From contig NC_081414.1 in the NCBI RefSeq assembly GCF_030272615.1, forward strand, positions 911,529,009 through 911,593,008: a stretch of 64,000 bases of DNA, written 5' to 3'. Below are positions 45,433-56,882 of this stretch, piece after piece. The translations under genes were made by a program, and so were the position numbers. The notes beneath the pieces are model-generated. The model saw only the letters and a program-made list of their open reading frames with translations. It had not been told where the DNA came from and did no database searches. Source of the stretch: Cryptomeria japonica (lineage: Eukaryota > Streptophyta > Pinopsida > Cupressales > Cupressaceae). Positions within the stretch are counted from its first letter, which is position 1; every line of letters starts with the position of its first letter.

Positions 45433-47840
45433 GTTGTTTGAAAGTTTGAGGTTGGTGAAAGTGATTATGAGTTGGTGACGAAATGTTTGATGGAAGATAA
45501 GTGTTTTGTGAAATGTTTTAGAAGATGGATCTCTAGCACTAAAGGTTGGATTTTTACCAAAGTTCTTTTTGAATTACTCTGTGTTTTCAACAATTTTGAT
45601 GTGATAAGGTATAGAAAGGTTTTAGATGTGTTACAAACCAAGCTACCTAGAAATGAGAGGATGCACTCATAAACTAGTTTTAACCTGTGTAGAAATGCCT
45701 CTTAGGATGATGGATCCTAGATGTAGAAACACTCTAAAAGTGATTTGTTGGTTTGATTTAAGCAATATTTAAAATAACTGAGGACAAGACCTTTTTGTGT
45801 TTTGAGAGTTGAATGGTTTTGTGATGTGTGAAGGTGAAGGTGGATAGAATGTGAACCTCAATAATAAATTTATGTCACAAAGGGGGTTTCTACTTCTTCC
45901 TCTCTCTCAGGGGTTGGTGGTTCCCCTCGAGCTACATTGTAGGTGATACAAATTTTTGGAAAGAAAGCAGGGTTGATCTTGCCCCCTTTGTTTTTCTGAT
46001 AATTCAAGGCTCTATACTGAGTAAACGCTCTATTTTTTAAAGGCTCTTTGTCAAATTCGTTGGATTTTCCTTGAAGATACAAGTGCATATGGTGCAAGAA
46101 GGCTCTGTGTGAGAGAAAAATTTGTCTATTGATATAGAAAAACTTCCTTCTTTTGATAAGAGCTTTTGAACTCAATTGTCTCTTTTTCAATGTGGTCTTT
46201 TGATGAAGACTCCTTTTTCTCAAGATGTGAGTGATGGTCATACAATCTTCATACTTGTTCCACTTGTTTGATGTTTGTTTTGTTTATCAATGTTGATGTC
46301 AAATTGTGTTGGATGAATATATGGTTTAAATTTGTTTTGAATTTCTTTGACAAAAAAGCAGAGCAAGCACACAAGCACAATAACCTTGCCCTTTTTCAAC
46401 AAAAGGAAAAAATAGGTATGGGTCTAGATCAACCCAATCATGAATTTTATTGACCCTTTTCAAATGTTTTGTATGTTTTTCCAAAAGCCTGAAGTCGTCT
46501 CAAATTGTTACTGGTCTGACACAAGACGAAGACAACTCAAACACACTTTATCCCTAAGGTCAATGGCCAGTTGCGATATTTTCAGCCCACATCTTGATAT
46601 TTCTTTGACTTTGGTACTACATACCTTATGAATCCCGCTGTGGCAGGTAAGGATGTGATATACTAAGTCTTGCACGAGCATAACAGATAGATGATCCCTA
46701 TGATGGGGGAGTCACCACTTTTATCAAGCTACAAGTAGCCTTTCAAAAAGCCTTGTTTCTACTCAAGGAAATATGTATGGGGGTGGACTTCTATAATAAA
46801 AGGTGTCTAGTAATGTTTGATGTTTTTGGACATAACTTCATTCTGCAGTGACTCAATTAAGAGCCTTGTAATTTGTGGTGGGGCCCATATGTCCTTTCGG
46901 CAAGTTACACTATAGGAACAACTATACCCAAGGCTACAACTTTCGCTTTCACCTGATTTCTATAGTAGCTCGAAGGATTTACCGCGGAAAGTCGTTCCCA
47001 AGACTGATGTGTCTCTTGGCAGGCCTCTCTTAAAAATAAAAATTTTGAGTGTTACTAACACTTTTCTCTTGCACCTAGGACCACGAGAGCCAAGGGAGAG
47101 GATAGTGTGTGTTAGAAGTAGGACCACTCTACAAATTTTTGCACTAGTGTGTCAAACACTGAAAACACTTGTTCTTTTTAACTGGTTTATTACAATGTGA
47201 TTTAGATGTTATTTGGAGATGTTTCTCCAACAACCATGGTGTTCTTTTTAATCCCTCAAAACAATATGTTGTCTAACTAGGAAAGTGAAAATCCTGGTCA
47301 ACCAAATTGAAGCACGTTTTTCCTTGAAGTAAAATCGTTGCGTGTAAAGAAAAATGGACAAATTGTTTGTTCTTTTTAACTTGCAAAATGAAATGTTATT
47401 GTGAATTTTAGCTTTGCAAGAAATGAAATTTATTTGTTTATTTTAAACTCAAAATGAATGATTGTTCCTAACTTGCAAGAAAAACAAAGTTTGTTTGTTT
47501 GAGTTTGTGGCTCTTTTTAACTTTGCAACATGAAGTTCTTTTTAAGTTCCAAACTGAAAAATTGTGTTGATTTTATAACCCAAAATGAAAAGTAAAGTTT
47601 GTTTTTAGTCTAAAAGGGAAAATGAATTCTTTTTAATCTGACTTTAAAACAAAGTTAGAAAGCAAAAGAAAAAAAAAGTCCTTAATTTTTAACTTCTTGA
47701 ATCCTACAAAACAAGAAGTTAGCAAAACCCTGCACAAAAAGAGAACAAGTTATTGAAATGAAAGTTTTTTGTGGGCTTCTACAAGCCTAAAATTTTTATT
47801 TTTCGGTTACATATTATTTTTTTTCCAACTCTTTGTTACA
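45433..47840 (-). other. TE2 leader
   Basis: 2.4 kb without supportable genes. Includes a region (about 47340-47640) of drifting AAATGAAA / CTTGCAAGAAA phrases. Frames here and at 45870-46241 are not conserved domains. Confidence 0.5.
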
Positions 47841-48098
47841 ATAGTGCTACTCTGTGTAAACACGGAAGTGCCACTTTAATACAAAAGTGCTGAAATAATA
47901 ACAAAAGTGCTAAAAAATGCCAAAAGCGCTAAATTAAACTATCAGACAGATAGCACAAAAGCACTAAACGAGTTGCAATAGCACTATAACTCAAACAAAG
48001 GCGCTAATTTAAAGACAAAAGCACCAGAATGTAGTCAAAGGTGCTAAATCATCAACTGTCGAAGGCGCTAAAGCCTGTTGAATAGTGCTAAAGCGCAA
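47841..48098 (-). repeat. Degenerate short repeats (AAAGYGCTAAA) in TE2 leader
   Basis: About a dozen spaced copies of a ten- to twelve-base phrase with core AGTGCT, AGCGCT or GGCGCT (47841, 47865, 47887, 47908, 47926, 47955, 48000, 48046, 48064, 48084 among others). It starts about 50 bp downstream of the primer site in element sense. Confidence 0.65.
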
Positions 48099-48146
48099 CA
48101 TGTGTGTCAATTTCAACAATTTTTCAAAAAAGTTAGTAGTTTTATA

Positions 48147-48187
48147 ATCAGAAGGTTGCGTGTTCGATTCACGTCAGGTTCACAAAA
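48147..48187 (-). promoter_or_regulatory. TE2 primer binding site with 36-nt match to tRNA-Trp
   Basis: On the plus strand 48147-48182 equals positions 38-73 of plant tRNA-Trp(CCA) as I recall it, with one mismatch. It starts ATCAGAAGGTTGCGTGTTCG and ends AGGTTCA, running through the 3' anticodon stem, variable loop, T arm and acceptor strand. Bases 48183-48187 separate it from the LTR and include a shortened CCA complement. A usual primer site is about 18 nt. Bases further left (TATA) no longer match. Confidence 0.85.
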
Positions 48188-48660
48188 TGATGCGCTGCAA
48201 AAAGGATGTTAGGAACACATAAGAAAGACAAATGTTAGTGTTAGTACTATCAATCATAAATGAAATACAAAGGAAACTACAATCCTAAGTATGCATATCA
48301 AGAGAGATATCAAACATATTATGGAAAGCATACAAAAATGGAGAAAAGACACAAAAAACTCTCAAATTCTTGCCAACGTGCTGATAGCTGCTCCTCCCTT
48401 GTTCCTCTCCTCTCCAAGGTCCACATGAGTGTAGCCCTTAGCTTTTTGCATTTCTATGGAAGTCTTATGGAGATTCAAGACTTATGAAAAATGATTAAAA
48501 TATGCAAATACAAGCTAAATGTGAGAAAGCCTAATTAAACTATATTGATTTTAACCAAAATAACAATTTAGATATGATTTGCTCCTACAATGTTCTCTCA
48601 ATTTTAGTATAGATTAGATGCATACAAGATTTCTGGATCTGGATATGAAGGAAATGGGCT

Positions 48661-48669
48661 CTATTTATA
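48661..48669 (-). promoter_or_regulatory. TATA box of TE2 5' LTR
   Basis: Minus strand TATAAATAG, identical to that at 1109-1117. As the 5' copy it would drive the element transcript. Confidence 0.6.
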
Positions 48670-49549
48670 AGAAAAATAGAGAAATGGATGGTTGAGATTG
48701 AGTAATCTCAACAAGGGTCAGGATTGATGGGTTTATGATCCATGTGAGGGCTTTCAACCCAATCTCAGGATGACAAATATCATCATGAGATGGCATGATA
48801 GGAGATGGAATAAGCATTAAATGTTTGAGATGACATGAAGGTTAGCTTAGGAGGTAAGGTTAGGCTTGAGTTGAATGAAAAAAGCTTTTATTCAATGAAT
48901 AATTCCTTTATCCAATGGACAAACTCTTGTGTAAGAGTTAGTGGGGATAAGCATGGTCAAAGCAATAAATGTTTGAAGAGATCCATGAGTTAAATGGAGG
49001 TTGAGTTAGAGGGAAAGTCTCTAACCATGTGGGTGAGTTTAGTTAACCATTAATGGTCATGTAAGAGCCATAAATGGTCATGTAAGAACCATTAATGGTT
49101 TGGAAGACTTTAGGGGTTAACTTGTTGGAGACATAAAGGATTAAATATTTTTCAAAGACTTTGGAGGCTTTGAGAAGTGACTTCAAGTTGCTTAGGAATG
49201 TGACAATAATTAGGAGGATGATTAGGCTAATTAGGAATGGATTAGAAGAATCTAGAATGGGTTTATGATGCAAGTGGGTTTGGTGGGTGAGAGAAAATAG
49301 GATTTTAATTAAAATAAAATTCATTTATTTCAACTAAAATTGTGCAACTTGCATTTGTAGGAGAATGCAAGTGGGGGGAATTTAGAGATTTAAATAAATA
49401 TTTATTTATTTATTTAAATGAGGAAAGGGGTTAAATTAAACAAATATGCTTTATTCATTTAACTAATTGTTAGAGTGTGGTTTAATGAATTAATTTAAAT
49501 AAATTGAATAATTTATTTAGTTAATAGAAGAAGAGGTTGAAGATGAATT

Positions 49550-50353
49550 TGTTAGGATTCCCACAGATACTGAGAGGGGGGAGGGTGAATCAGTATCTGA
49601 CTGGTAATCAGATTTTCTTAACTTAAAACATGTAGGGCATATTAATACTGTGTACCGGTAAACAGAAAGTAATGCAATAAACAGATACAAAAGCAACCAC
49701 ATGAAAAACACACCATAACACAATATTTTAACGAGGAAATCCAGTGTGGGAAAAACCTCAGTGGGATTTGTGACCCACAATATTCACTTACTGGCCAATA
49801 AGAGAATATTACTGCTACAAAAGGGGCCTGCACATGCAGGAAGGCCAAGTACCTAGATCTCACTGCTCAAATACAAAATAAGAAGTTTCACTGACTTACA
49901 AAATGGATTATATAAATCCAATGTCTTGTACTGCTTCAAAATAGGATCTATAATGCCAGATCCAGTACCGGTTTCTGCTCTACTTCTTACATAAACCCTT
50001 AACCTATATTTCACATAATAGGTCTGCCTTATTTTGCCTAATTACATTCCTCTCTCCTTACATAATTGTTCTACAATGATCTCTCTTATATGAGTCATTT
50101 TACAAATTGCCAAGTCGGCTTACAATGATTTTTCAATAATAAACAAAATATATTAACAATAAAATTCTTGTCGGCTTTTGTGTCGGTATGCTTCCTTTCA
50201 CTGCCAGTGCCGGTGGTTTGTGTGCCGGTGTAGAATCTAACTTTGCTGGTGCCGATGGATTGCCTTGCCAGTGACATAGGATTGTGAGGTTGCCATCAAT
50301 GACAAAACCTTCAATCACCTACAATGTCTCATTGGAGTGTGCATTTGCCAACA
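49550..50353 (-). mobile_element. TE6: solo copia-type LTR
   Basis: 804 bp, TGTTAGGATT...GCCAACA, flanked by perfect GAATT (49545-49549, 50354-50358). The other TE2 LTR shows the empty site at about 2025-2035. In minus orientation it starts TGTTGGCAAATGCACAC and ends with a C-rich stretch and GAATCCTAACA, like TE10's LTR. A TATATAA box lies at about 49907-49915. A single LTR with duplication means the body was lost by LTR-LTR recombination. Confidence 0.92.
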
Positions 50354-50456
50354 GAATTAATTAAATATTAATTTAATTAACTGATTATTGATGGCTAATT
50401 AATCAAATAAATATTAAATATTCATTTAATTAAGTGGACAAATTTATGTGTCTACA

Positions 50457-51577
50457 ACTTTTAACACTTTGGTTCAATTTTTCTATCTTGATTTTCGCTA
50501 TCATGATTTTTGAGTGACTCTATGATGTCTTTGACTAGAGGAACAAGGAAGGAACATGATATTTTTCTTGTCTGATGTCTATAAATTAACCATCAATATG
50601 TGCATATTTGTCTCAGGACATGATCTTCGGAGTATCATCGAAGACATTTCCGATTTGCATATAAAAATGGTTACTATTGCCTGTTTTAAGCAAGCAACAC
50701 TCAGGTCATCTTGGTTGAATTATATCATCTATGTTTGCACTCACTTCCCACATTTTAAAAAGCTCAATGATGACAAAACGCAATAACCCAGTGACTAGTC
50801 TGATCATAGCTTTTCATTTCATTTGCATTTGTATTTGCATTTGCATTTAGCTTGCATTTCATTCTTGCATGGGATCACAAAAGCTCATCTTATCCAAGGC
50901 CAAATCTATTGCAGGAATCATCAAAATATCATCATAAGTGTATACACAATCAGAATGATGACTCATCTCTCTCCAAATATTATCGACCCAACGCAAATCT
51001 TATGCTACCCCCTTAAAAGAACCCACATCAGTGCATCTAAATCTTCCTGCACTCGGATATCAACAAAATGTCAGTTCTTTATCCAATCAACCTTATCATT
51101 TCTATCAATCGATCGCATCTAATCTATTCTATCATGTCTTATACAAGATGTATCTTTCTTAGAACCAGACGTTCTGATCAAGTCTTATACAAGATATATC
51201 GTTTCTAAAACCAGACGTTGTGATCATCTTTGTCTTATATAGGAGGTGTCATTCCTTAAACCAGACTAAATCTCGATCTTATCAATCTAATCAATCTTAT
51301 CGAATTCAATCAAGTTCTATCAATCATCACATCCAGAACCACATCGTAATGATCAAAGAACTCACACTTTCATCAATCAAATCAAATCAAATCAATTTCG
51401 CAACAATCCAAACACTCCAAAGGTCAATTATCTCAATTGATCTCCCAAGGGGGCATCATCATATCGCAATTTATCAATCAAATGTCTCGGGCATCTTATC
51501 GAACCAATATCTTCATCAAAATGAGATTATTATTTGAATCAACACGTCATCACACCTCGCTTCAAAGAGGGGCAAAA
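50457..51577 (+). mobile_element. TE1 internal 3' part and polypurine tract
   Basis: Non-coding. Has a run of GCATTTGTATTTGCATTT phrases (50822-50865) and CTTATACAAGATGTATC-type repeats (51135-51245). Polypurine tract TTCAAAGAGGGGCAAAA at 51561-51577. Confidence 0.7.
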
Positions 51578-52751
51578 TGTATACACCTAAAAATGGTCCG
51601 AAGATAATTAATTAAATATGCAATTATTTAATTAATCCCCCTTCCTAATTTAATTGAATTCATTAGCAATTTGATTAAATCTCTTTCATCTACTTATTAA
51701 TAAATATAAGGATTTATTTAATAAGTTTATTTCAATATTCCCCTTTGATTAATTAACCCAAATTAATTAATCCTCCCCTCATTTAATTCATTTCTTCTAA
51801 TCACCTAATTAATTAAAATAAATCAATTTATGAGTTGTTGAAAGTTAATTAGCCTTTTCCTATTATTTGAATTTTTAAATTCAAATTACCCACATGCCTC
51901 CTAACTTCTAACCACCTAACCTAACCATCTCCTTAACCTAACCCATTCCAGCTAACCCTAGTTTTAACTAACCCTATCCAATCTTGCACATCCTAACCTC
52001 CTTATCCTAACCTCCCATGGTGTGGATATTCTCTCCTTGAGACACATGGCACTTAGGCCACATGTATCCTCTCTTGGACACTTGCCCTCTTATGAGCAAG
52101 GCTCCTTGACACTTGTCACCATAGAGATGACAAGTGTCCCTTCCTCCAACCTCTTCTCCAACCTCCTCCAATTTCACCATTGATATCTTCAAACTTAATC
52201 TTGACCATTGATTCCTGCCACCTCACCACTGGCCTTGGAAATCATATAAATATCCCCCATTTTGGAGCACAAAGGATCCCATCTCATATCAATTTAAGCA
52301 TTGTTACTATAGGCATATCCATTTTAGCATATCATTTTAGCATTAGTATTATAGGCAATTGCATCTTAGATCTAGTTCAATCTGATCATTTTCTAGCATA
52401 ATTGTTGAATCATGTAGCTTAATCAATCTCTTTTCTATCTTAATTGCATCATCATCATAGCTTAATTATGCATATCATTAGCTTCATTAGACTCTTGGAT
52501 CAATCTAGCATAATCAATCTCATCTAGCTTTCATCTCATCATCATTTCAAATCCTTCGTTTAGGTGTAGTCAAGTTACTGGGATTGCTTATCCAGATCTG
52601 AGAGAAAATCCACACTCGCATCTCTTCGAAGGTGATAGGTCGCTTTGTCATGGTTTATCTCTCATTTTCTTTTAATTTTGTAACCATGTTTGTAATGATC
52701 TTCTAAGTGTTTGTGTTGTAGCTGCAGGTACCCTACTTCACACACACGACA
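51578..52751 (+). repeat. TE1 3' LTR
   Basis: Starts TGTATACACCTAAAAATGGT against the polypurine tract and ends near GACA at 52751. TATA box TATAAATA at 52246-52253. It resembles, in inverse orientation, the TE8 LTR: both hold AGGTCGCTTTGTCATGG-like and ATCTGAGAG motifs. Confidence 0.75.
52246..52253 (+). promoter_or_regulatory. TATA box of TE1 LTR
   Basis: CATATAAATATCC about 670 bp into the LTR. Confidence 0.5.
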
Positions 52752-52891
52752 ATAGTTTGATCGGTATGACTTAGTGGGGTTTTGCAAACATATTGTTTTG
52801 AGTTGTTTTGCTAAAATGAAATGTTGGGATTTGTTTATTAGACGAGTTGCTTCTATTTTAACAACTTTAAATGTATCTAGGCAGTACTACT
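52752..52891. other. Spacer between two facing 3' LTRs
   Basis: 140 bp with no recognisable feature; perhaps a remnant of pre-insertion DNA. Confidence 0.4.
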
Positions 52892-53954
52892 TGTGTGTGT
52901 GAAAAGTGGACTTGTATATGTATCTGAACACACAACACTTCAATTAAGTCATTAGATGCATGGTTAGTAAATCAATAATCAATGAACAATAAAACCATAA
53001 CAAAGCGACCCATTGCCTTCTAGTAGATGCAAGTTTAGATTGCTCTCAGATTGCTAAGCTATCCAGTGACTAGACAACACCTAAACAAAGGATTTTTATC
53101 TATATGAGCATGGATTTAAGCTAGATGAATGCAAAATTAATATAACATGATTTAAGCAAGAAATGAGCTAAGTGATTTAAACAATATGAAATAAATAATA
53201 TGCAATATCTCAATGCAAATTCTCAATGAACTTAGAGAAAAAATGGCATTATAACAATATATTCTCCAGGATTTTCGAATGAGAGATGAGAGCCTGAATT
53301 TATAGAAAATTCAGAAAGAAACCAAAGGTTAAGATCAAATGATGATGAGCGGTCAAGATTTTCCAAGAGGAAGCACAACCCAGGTGAATTGATATGATTG
53401 GATGCTTTTCTCAGTTTTAAAGGAAATTGAACTAAAATCAAGAAAAAACTGATTTATTCTCTATTTCATTCAATTTTAAGATTTAATTATTTTAATTGTT
53501 TTCTTTGAGATTATCTATTAATTTTTAATTTGTTTTTTTCAAGATTATCTCCAATTGATTTCTTTTTCTCAATTTTTAATTCTTTCTTGGTCAATTAATT
53601 CCTTTTTTTGATTTATTTCCATTTTTGAAGATTTGTGCTCATAATTTCCAATTCCTCTTTCTTGATTTGTTTCCTTTTTTGAAGATTTATGGCAAATTGA
53701 TTTATTTAATTAAATATTCTAGGATATTTAATAAAATAAATAAGATAATTGTTTTAAAATGATTTACTTGGAATGATCAATTAATTAAATAAATATTTAA
53801 TTAATATTCAGTGATGAATTTTGCCATGTGACATTTGATGATTTTAGAATTAATTGTGTGCTCAAGATTTATTTAATTTCCTTTGGTTAGGATCTTGGTG
53901 ATGTTGTCGAGATTAGGGGCTCATGGTTTAGATGACCATTTTTAGGGTATTACA
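52892..53954 (-). repeat. TE8 3' LTR
   Basis: Starts TGTAATACCCTAAAAATGGT in minus orientation. The low end near 52892 is estimated from the match with TE1's LTR end (TTCACACACAC). TATAAATT in minus sense at about 53296-53303. T-rich repeats (TTGATTTCTTTTT-like) at 53500-53690. Confidence 0.7.
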
Positions 53955-53969
53955 TTTGCCCCTCTTTGA
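53955..53969 (-). promoter_or_regulatory. TE8 polypurine tract
   Basis: Minus strand TCAAAGAGGGGCAAA, the same 15-mer as in TE2. Confidence 0.8.
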
Positions 53970-56882
53970 ATTAATGTGCGAGCAGCGCGTTGGTTCAAAG
54001 AATAGTTGATGTCTAGGAGATGTCAGTTCTGAACTTGATTGATCACGAACTAGATGAAAAGCGAGATGTTTAGCTTGATTCGAAGCGACAAAGCTGAATG
54101 AAGTTTGATTAAAGAGATACCGATCCTGAACTTGATTGAACTTAGGAACTATAGGAAACAAAAGATACCGAACTTGAACTTGATTGATCAAGAAGCGGAT
54201 CTTACTGATCTAGAACTTGATTGATCTAGACACAGCGAGTGATGATAAAAATTGATCTTGAACTTGATTGATCAAGATACGATGAGTGAAGATAAACTGT
54301 CCAGCTTGATCCAAAGCAATGAATACTGAACACCTGCTTAGATTGAGTGTGATCAAAGAAACTCTTTAAACCCTTGATTGAGTTTAAACAAATAATCAAC
54401 TTGATGAAAAATGATGAAACTGATTAACGTCAAGAGATTGATTCAGATAAAAGACAAATATCAGCTTGATATGAAGCGATGAAACTGATATGCCCCTAGA
54501 GATTGATTTGATTTAGATGATCAAGAAATCTCAACTTGATATAAAGCGATGAAGTTGAGATGCCCCTTAACAATAAGGATTTAATTGATTGATTTTCTTT
54601 AGTTGAAACAATCTTTTTGTTCGACTTTCGATGAAGATTTGAAAATTTTCTCAACACTTTGAAGATGTAAGGTCGTAAGGTCACGAGTATGCCCCTTCGG
54701 GAGCGAAATCGAAAGATAGCGAGGGTACATGTTGATAGGCAATTTTGAGAGATGATAATGATTTGAGCACAAATTGATTCAGAGGAATTTTTGAAAATTT
54801 TGCGTTGATTGATAAGAAATTGATCGCAAAGTTGGTCGTAAAGTTGATTTGTAGAAATTAAATTGAGATTTATCATTGAAATTGAGCGCAAAGTTAAAGA
54901 AAGAGCATTTGATGAAAAGCGCTAAGTGGTCCAAATTTTGTGAAATTTCGATGAGAGAGTTGACATCAGATTTCGATTTCGATCCCGAAAACGGACTCAG
55001 GATAACCAATTTACAAGCTCGTGATTTGATTTCATCGTACTTGTGTTGATGGATTATGAGATGTTGTTCTATATGTTTTATTCTATATGTATGCATTTAT
55101 TTTCAGTATAGATGTATGAATGCAAATGAATATGGATGTCTTATTTTTCTTTCTTTTCATATGCAAATAAATGAATGTGTATGAGTAATGAGTAATGCAA
55201 ATGTTTCATTTTTTTGTGCAATAAGATGAATGTAAATAAGTGATAATGAATGTATGAATCTATATAAGATGCTCATGTATGCAGCTAACATCTCAAAACA
55301 TAAGTACTCGATTGGAGAAATGATGAAAAGAGACCACTTAGCGAAGAAATGATGAAGCTCCAACTCTCATTTAGAAGATAAAGAGATCATTGTTATTATG
55401 CCGAAATCACTCTAAATTCACAAAATGTAGAATGAAATGCAAGATGAGATGCAACCTAAACCTAGTCACTGGACTTTGAAAAGCTTAATTTTCATCATTG
55501 AGCGTTTTACAATTATAGCAGGCAGATTAAAGTTCCTTGACGTTCATGTGCAATATTAATTATTTTGTCCGCAATGACCCTTTTTTCATTCATATCCTTG
55601 GACAGATTTCGTAGGGACCCAAATTGCATCATAAAGAAATTCCCTCAAAATAGACAAAGAAATTATGGGAACCTCCTTGTAGCATTCAAATAAGTGGAGT
55701 CGAGGTATGTGTGGCGATTTCACCTTGATGTGAAGGCTCTTATCATAGACACCTAGCTAATTTAGATGTTTCCAGATCATTGGGATCATTCCTTCAAGCA
55801 TAAAACAAAGAAGATATTATGCCCCCAATCCTTGCTCATCTTAGTCAAGATAGACTTTCTTGAGTTACTCAGAGGGAATAATAATCGAAAACCAATATAA
55901 AAGATAGCACACAAAGAAAATTTTCATGCATAGCTCAAACTATTTAGTGATTGTTTTCCGTTTTGTTGTTTTGCTTGTTAACTCAATGATTAAACTCTTC
56001 AGTAGTGAGGAGACAAGTAACTAACTCGGAGTGGATGACCAAGTTTCATTGACTTAAGGTTGACTTGGTTGATACTACTTAGGACATGTAATGTGCTCAG
56101 TTGATTACATTAAGACTAGGACATTGATCGATTTTAAGCCATGAAGGTTCCAACAAACCAGGATGTTACAAAAGTGATTGAAATATATACAAGTGAAAGC
56201 AAATATGCAGGAAAGTGGGAATGCCAATGCTGCATTGATAGATGGAGCACTTGAGTACAAGAGGCGCCTGTTTACCAGGTTTTCACTTGCTTGGCAAAGA
56301 TCTATTTTTTTTTTGTTTTTTTGTTTTTGAATTTCTTCAGGACTTTTTCTGATTTTTATGATTTCTTCAGGACTTTTCCCCAGTGTAAAGTGCAAAAGGA
56401 TAATGGATTATGCATGACGCCCATTTGCCAAGTTTTCATCATGGTATTTTCCCAAGGCGCCACAAGAAGTGGTTTTCACTCGTGGATGAAATTATTTCTC
56501 TTTACTTTTTTTTTCTGATTTTTTTTTTCACTTTTTTATCATTTTTTTATTTTTCTTTTGGAAGATAATGGAGGAATGAAAGGGGATGGAAGAAGGACCC
56601 CAATGTCTCGCTGCTTTGGTTGGTACCCTTAGAATATGAGTTGCAATAGACCATGGCTATGAAGGTATGCTCAAAGATGTTGGCAGGATAATGAAATGAA
56701 ACTAGGGCAAGGATTTATTTAAATGATTGGACAAGGGGGATGGAAGGGTGAAAAAGAGGTGTTGGATAATGGATGGGATGTTGGAAGAATTGTGTATGGA
56801 TAGATGGAAATGCTAGAAAGATCAACATTGGCACACGCCTTGAGGGATGGTGGACATATGGAGGAGAAGTGAAGCTTAGATT
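53970..56882 (-). other. TE8 3' non-coding tail
   Basis: No supportable gene. 54020-54560 repeats ACTTGATTGATC and AAGCGATGAAACTGA phrases every 40-60 bp. 56262-56500 holds the conserved GGCGCCTGTTTACCAGG module shared with TE2 (21235-21330). Confidence 0.6.

Larger units (their letters stand above)
636..50456 (-). mobile_element. TE2: Ty3/gypsy (Tat-like) retrotransposon, interrupted by TE3, TE4 and TE6
   Basis: Reading down the minus strand: 5' LTR (50456-48188), tRNA-Trp primer site (48187-48147), long leader, gag (45432-44476, resuming 27750-26864), protease, Ser/Thr/Pro linker, RT, RNase H, second RNase H, integrase (to about 21500), non-coding tail, polypurine tract (2149-2135), 3' LTR (2134-636). 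PR-RT-RH-INT order marks Ty3/gypsy, and the extra RNase H before integrase is typical of Tat. All coding parts carry stops, so it is dead. LTRs differ by about 8% over the first 300 bp compared by eye, making it older than TE4 or TE5 inside it. Without inserts it would be about 15 kb. Confidence 0.85.
48188..50456 (-). repeat. TE2 5' LTR (with TE6 inside)
   Basis: Matches 636-2134 after removing TE6 and its duplicated GAATT. TATA box at 48661-48669. High end reads TGTAGACAC in element sense. Confidence 0.88.

Noticed and set aside
48147..48182. tRNA-Trp gene
   Set aside because: Only positions 38-73 are present, and it lies exactly at the LTR/leader junction, so it is a primer site and not a gene.
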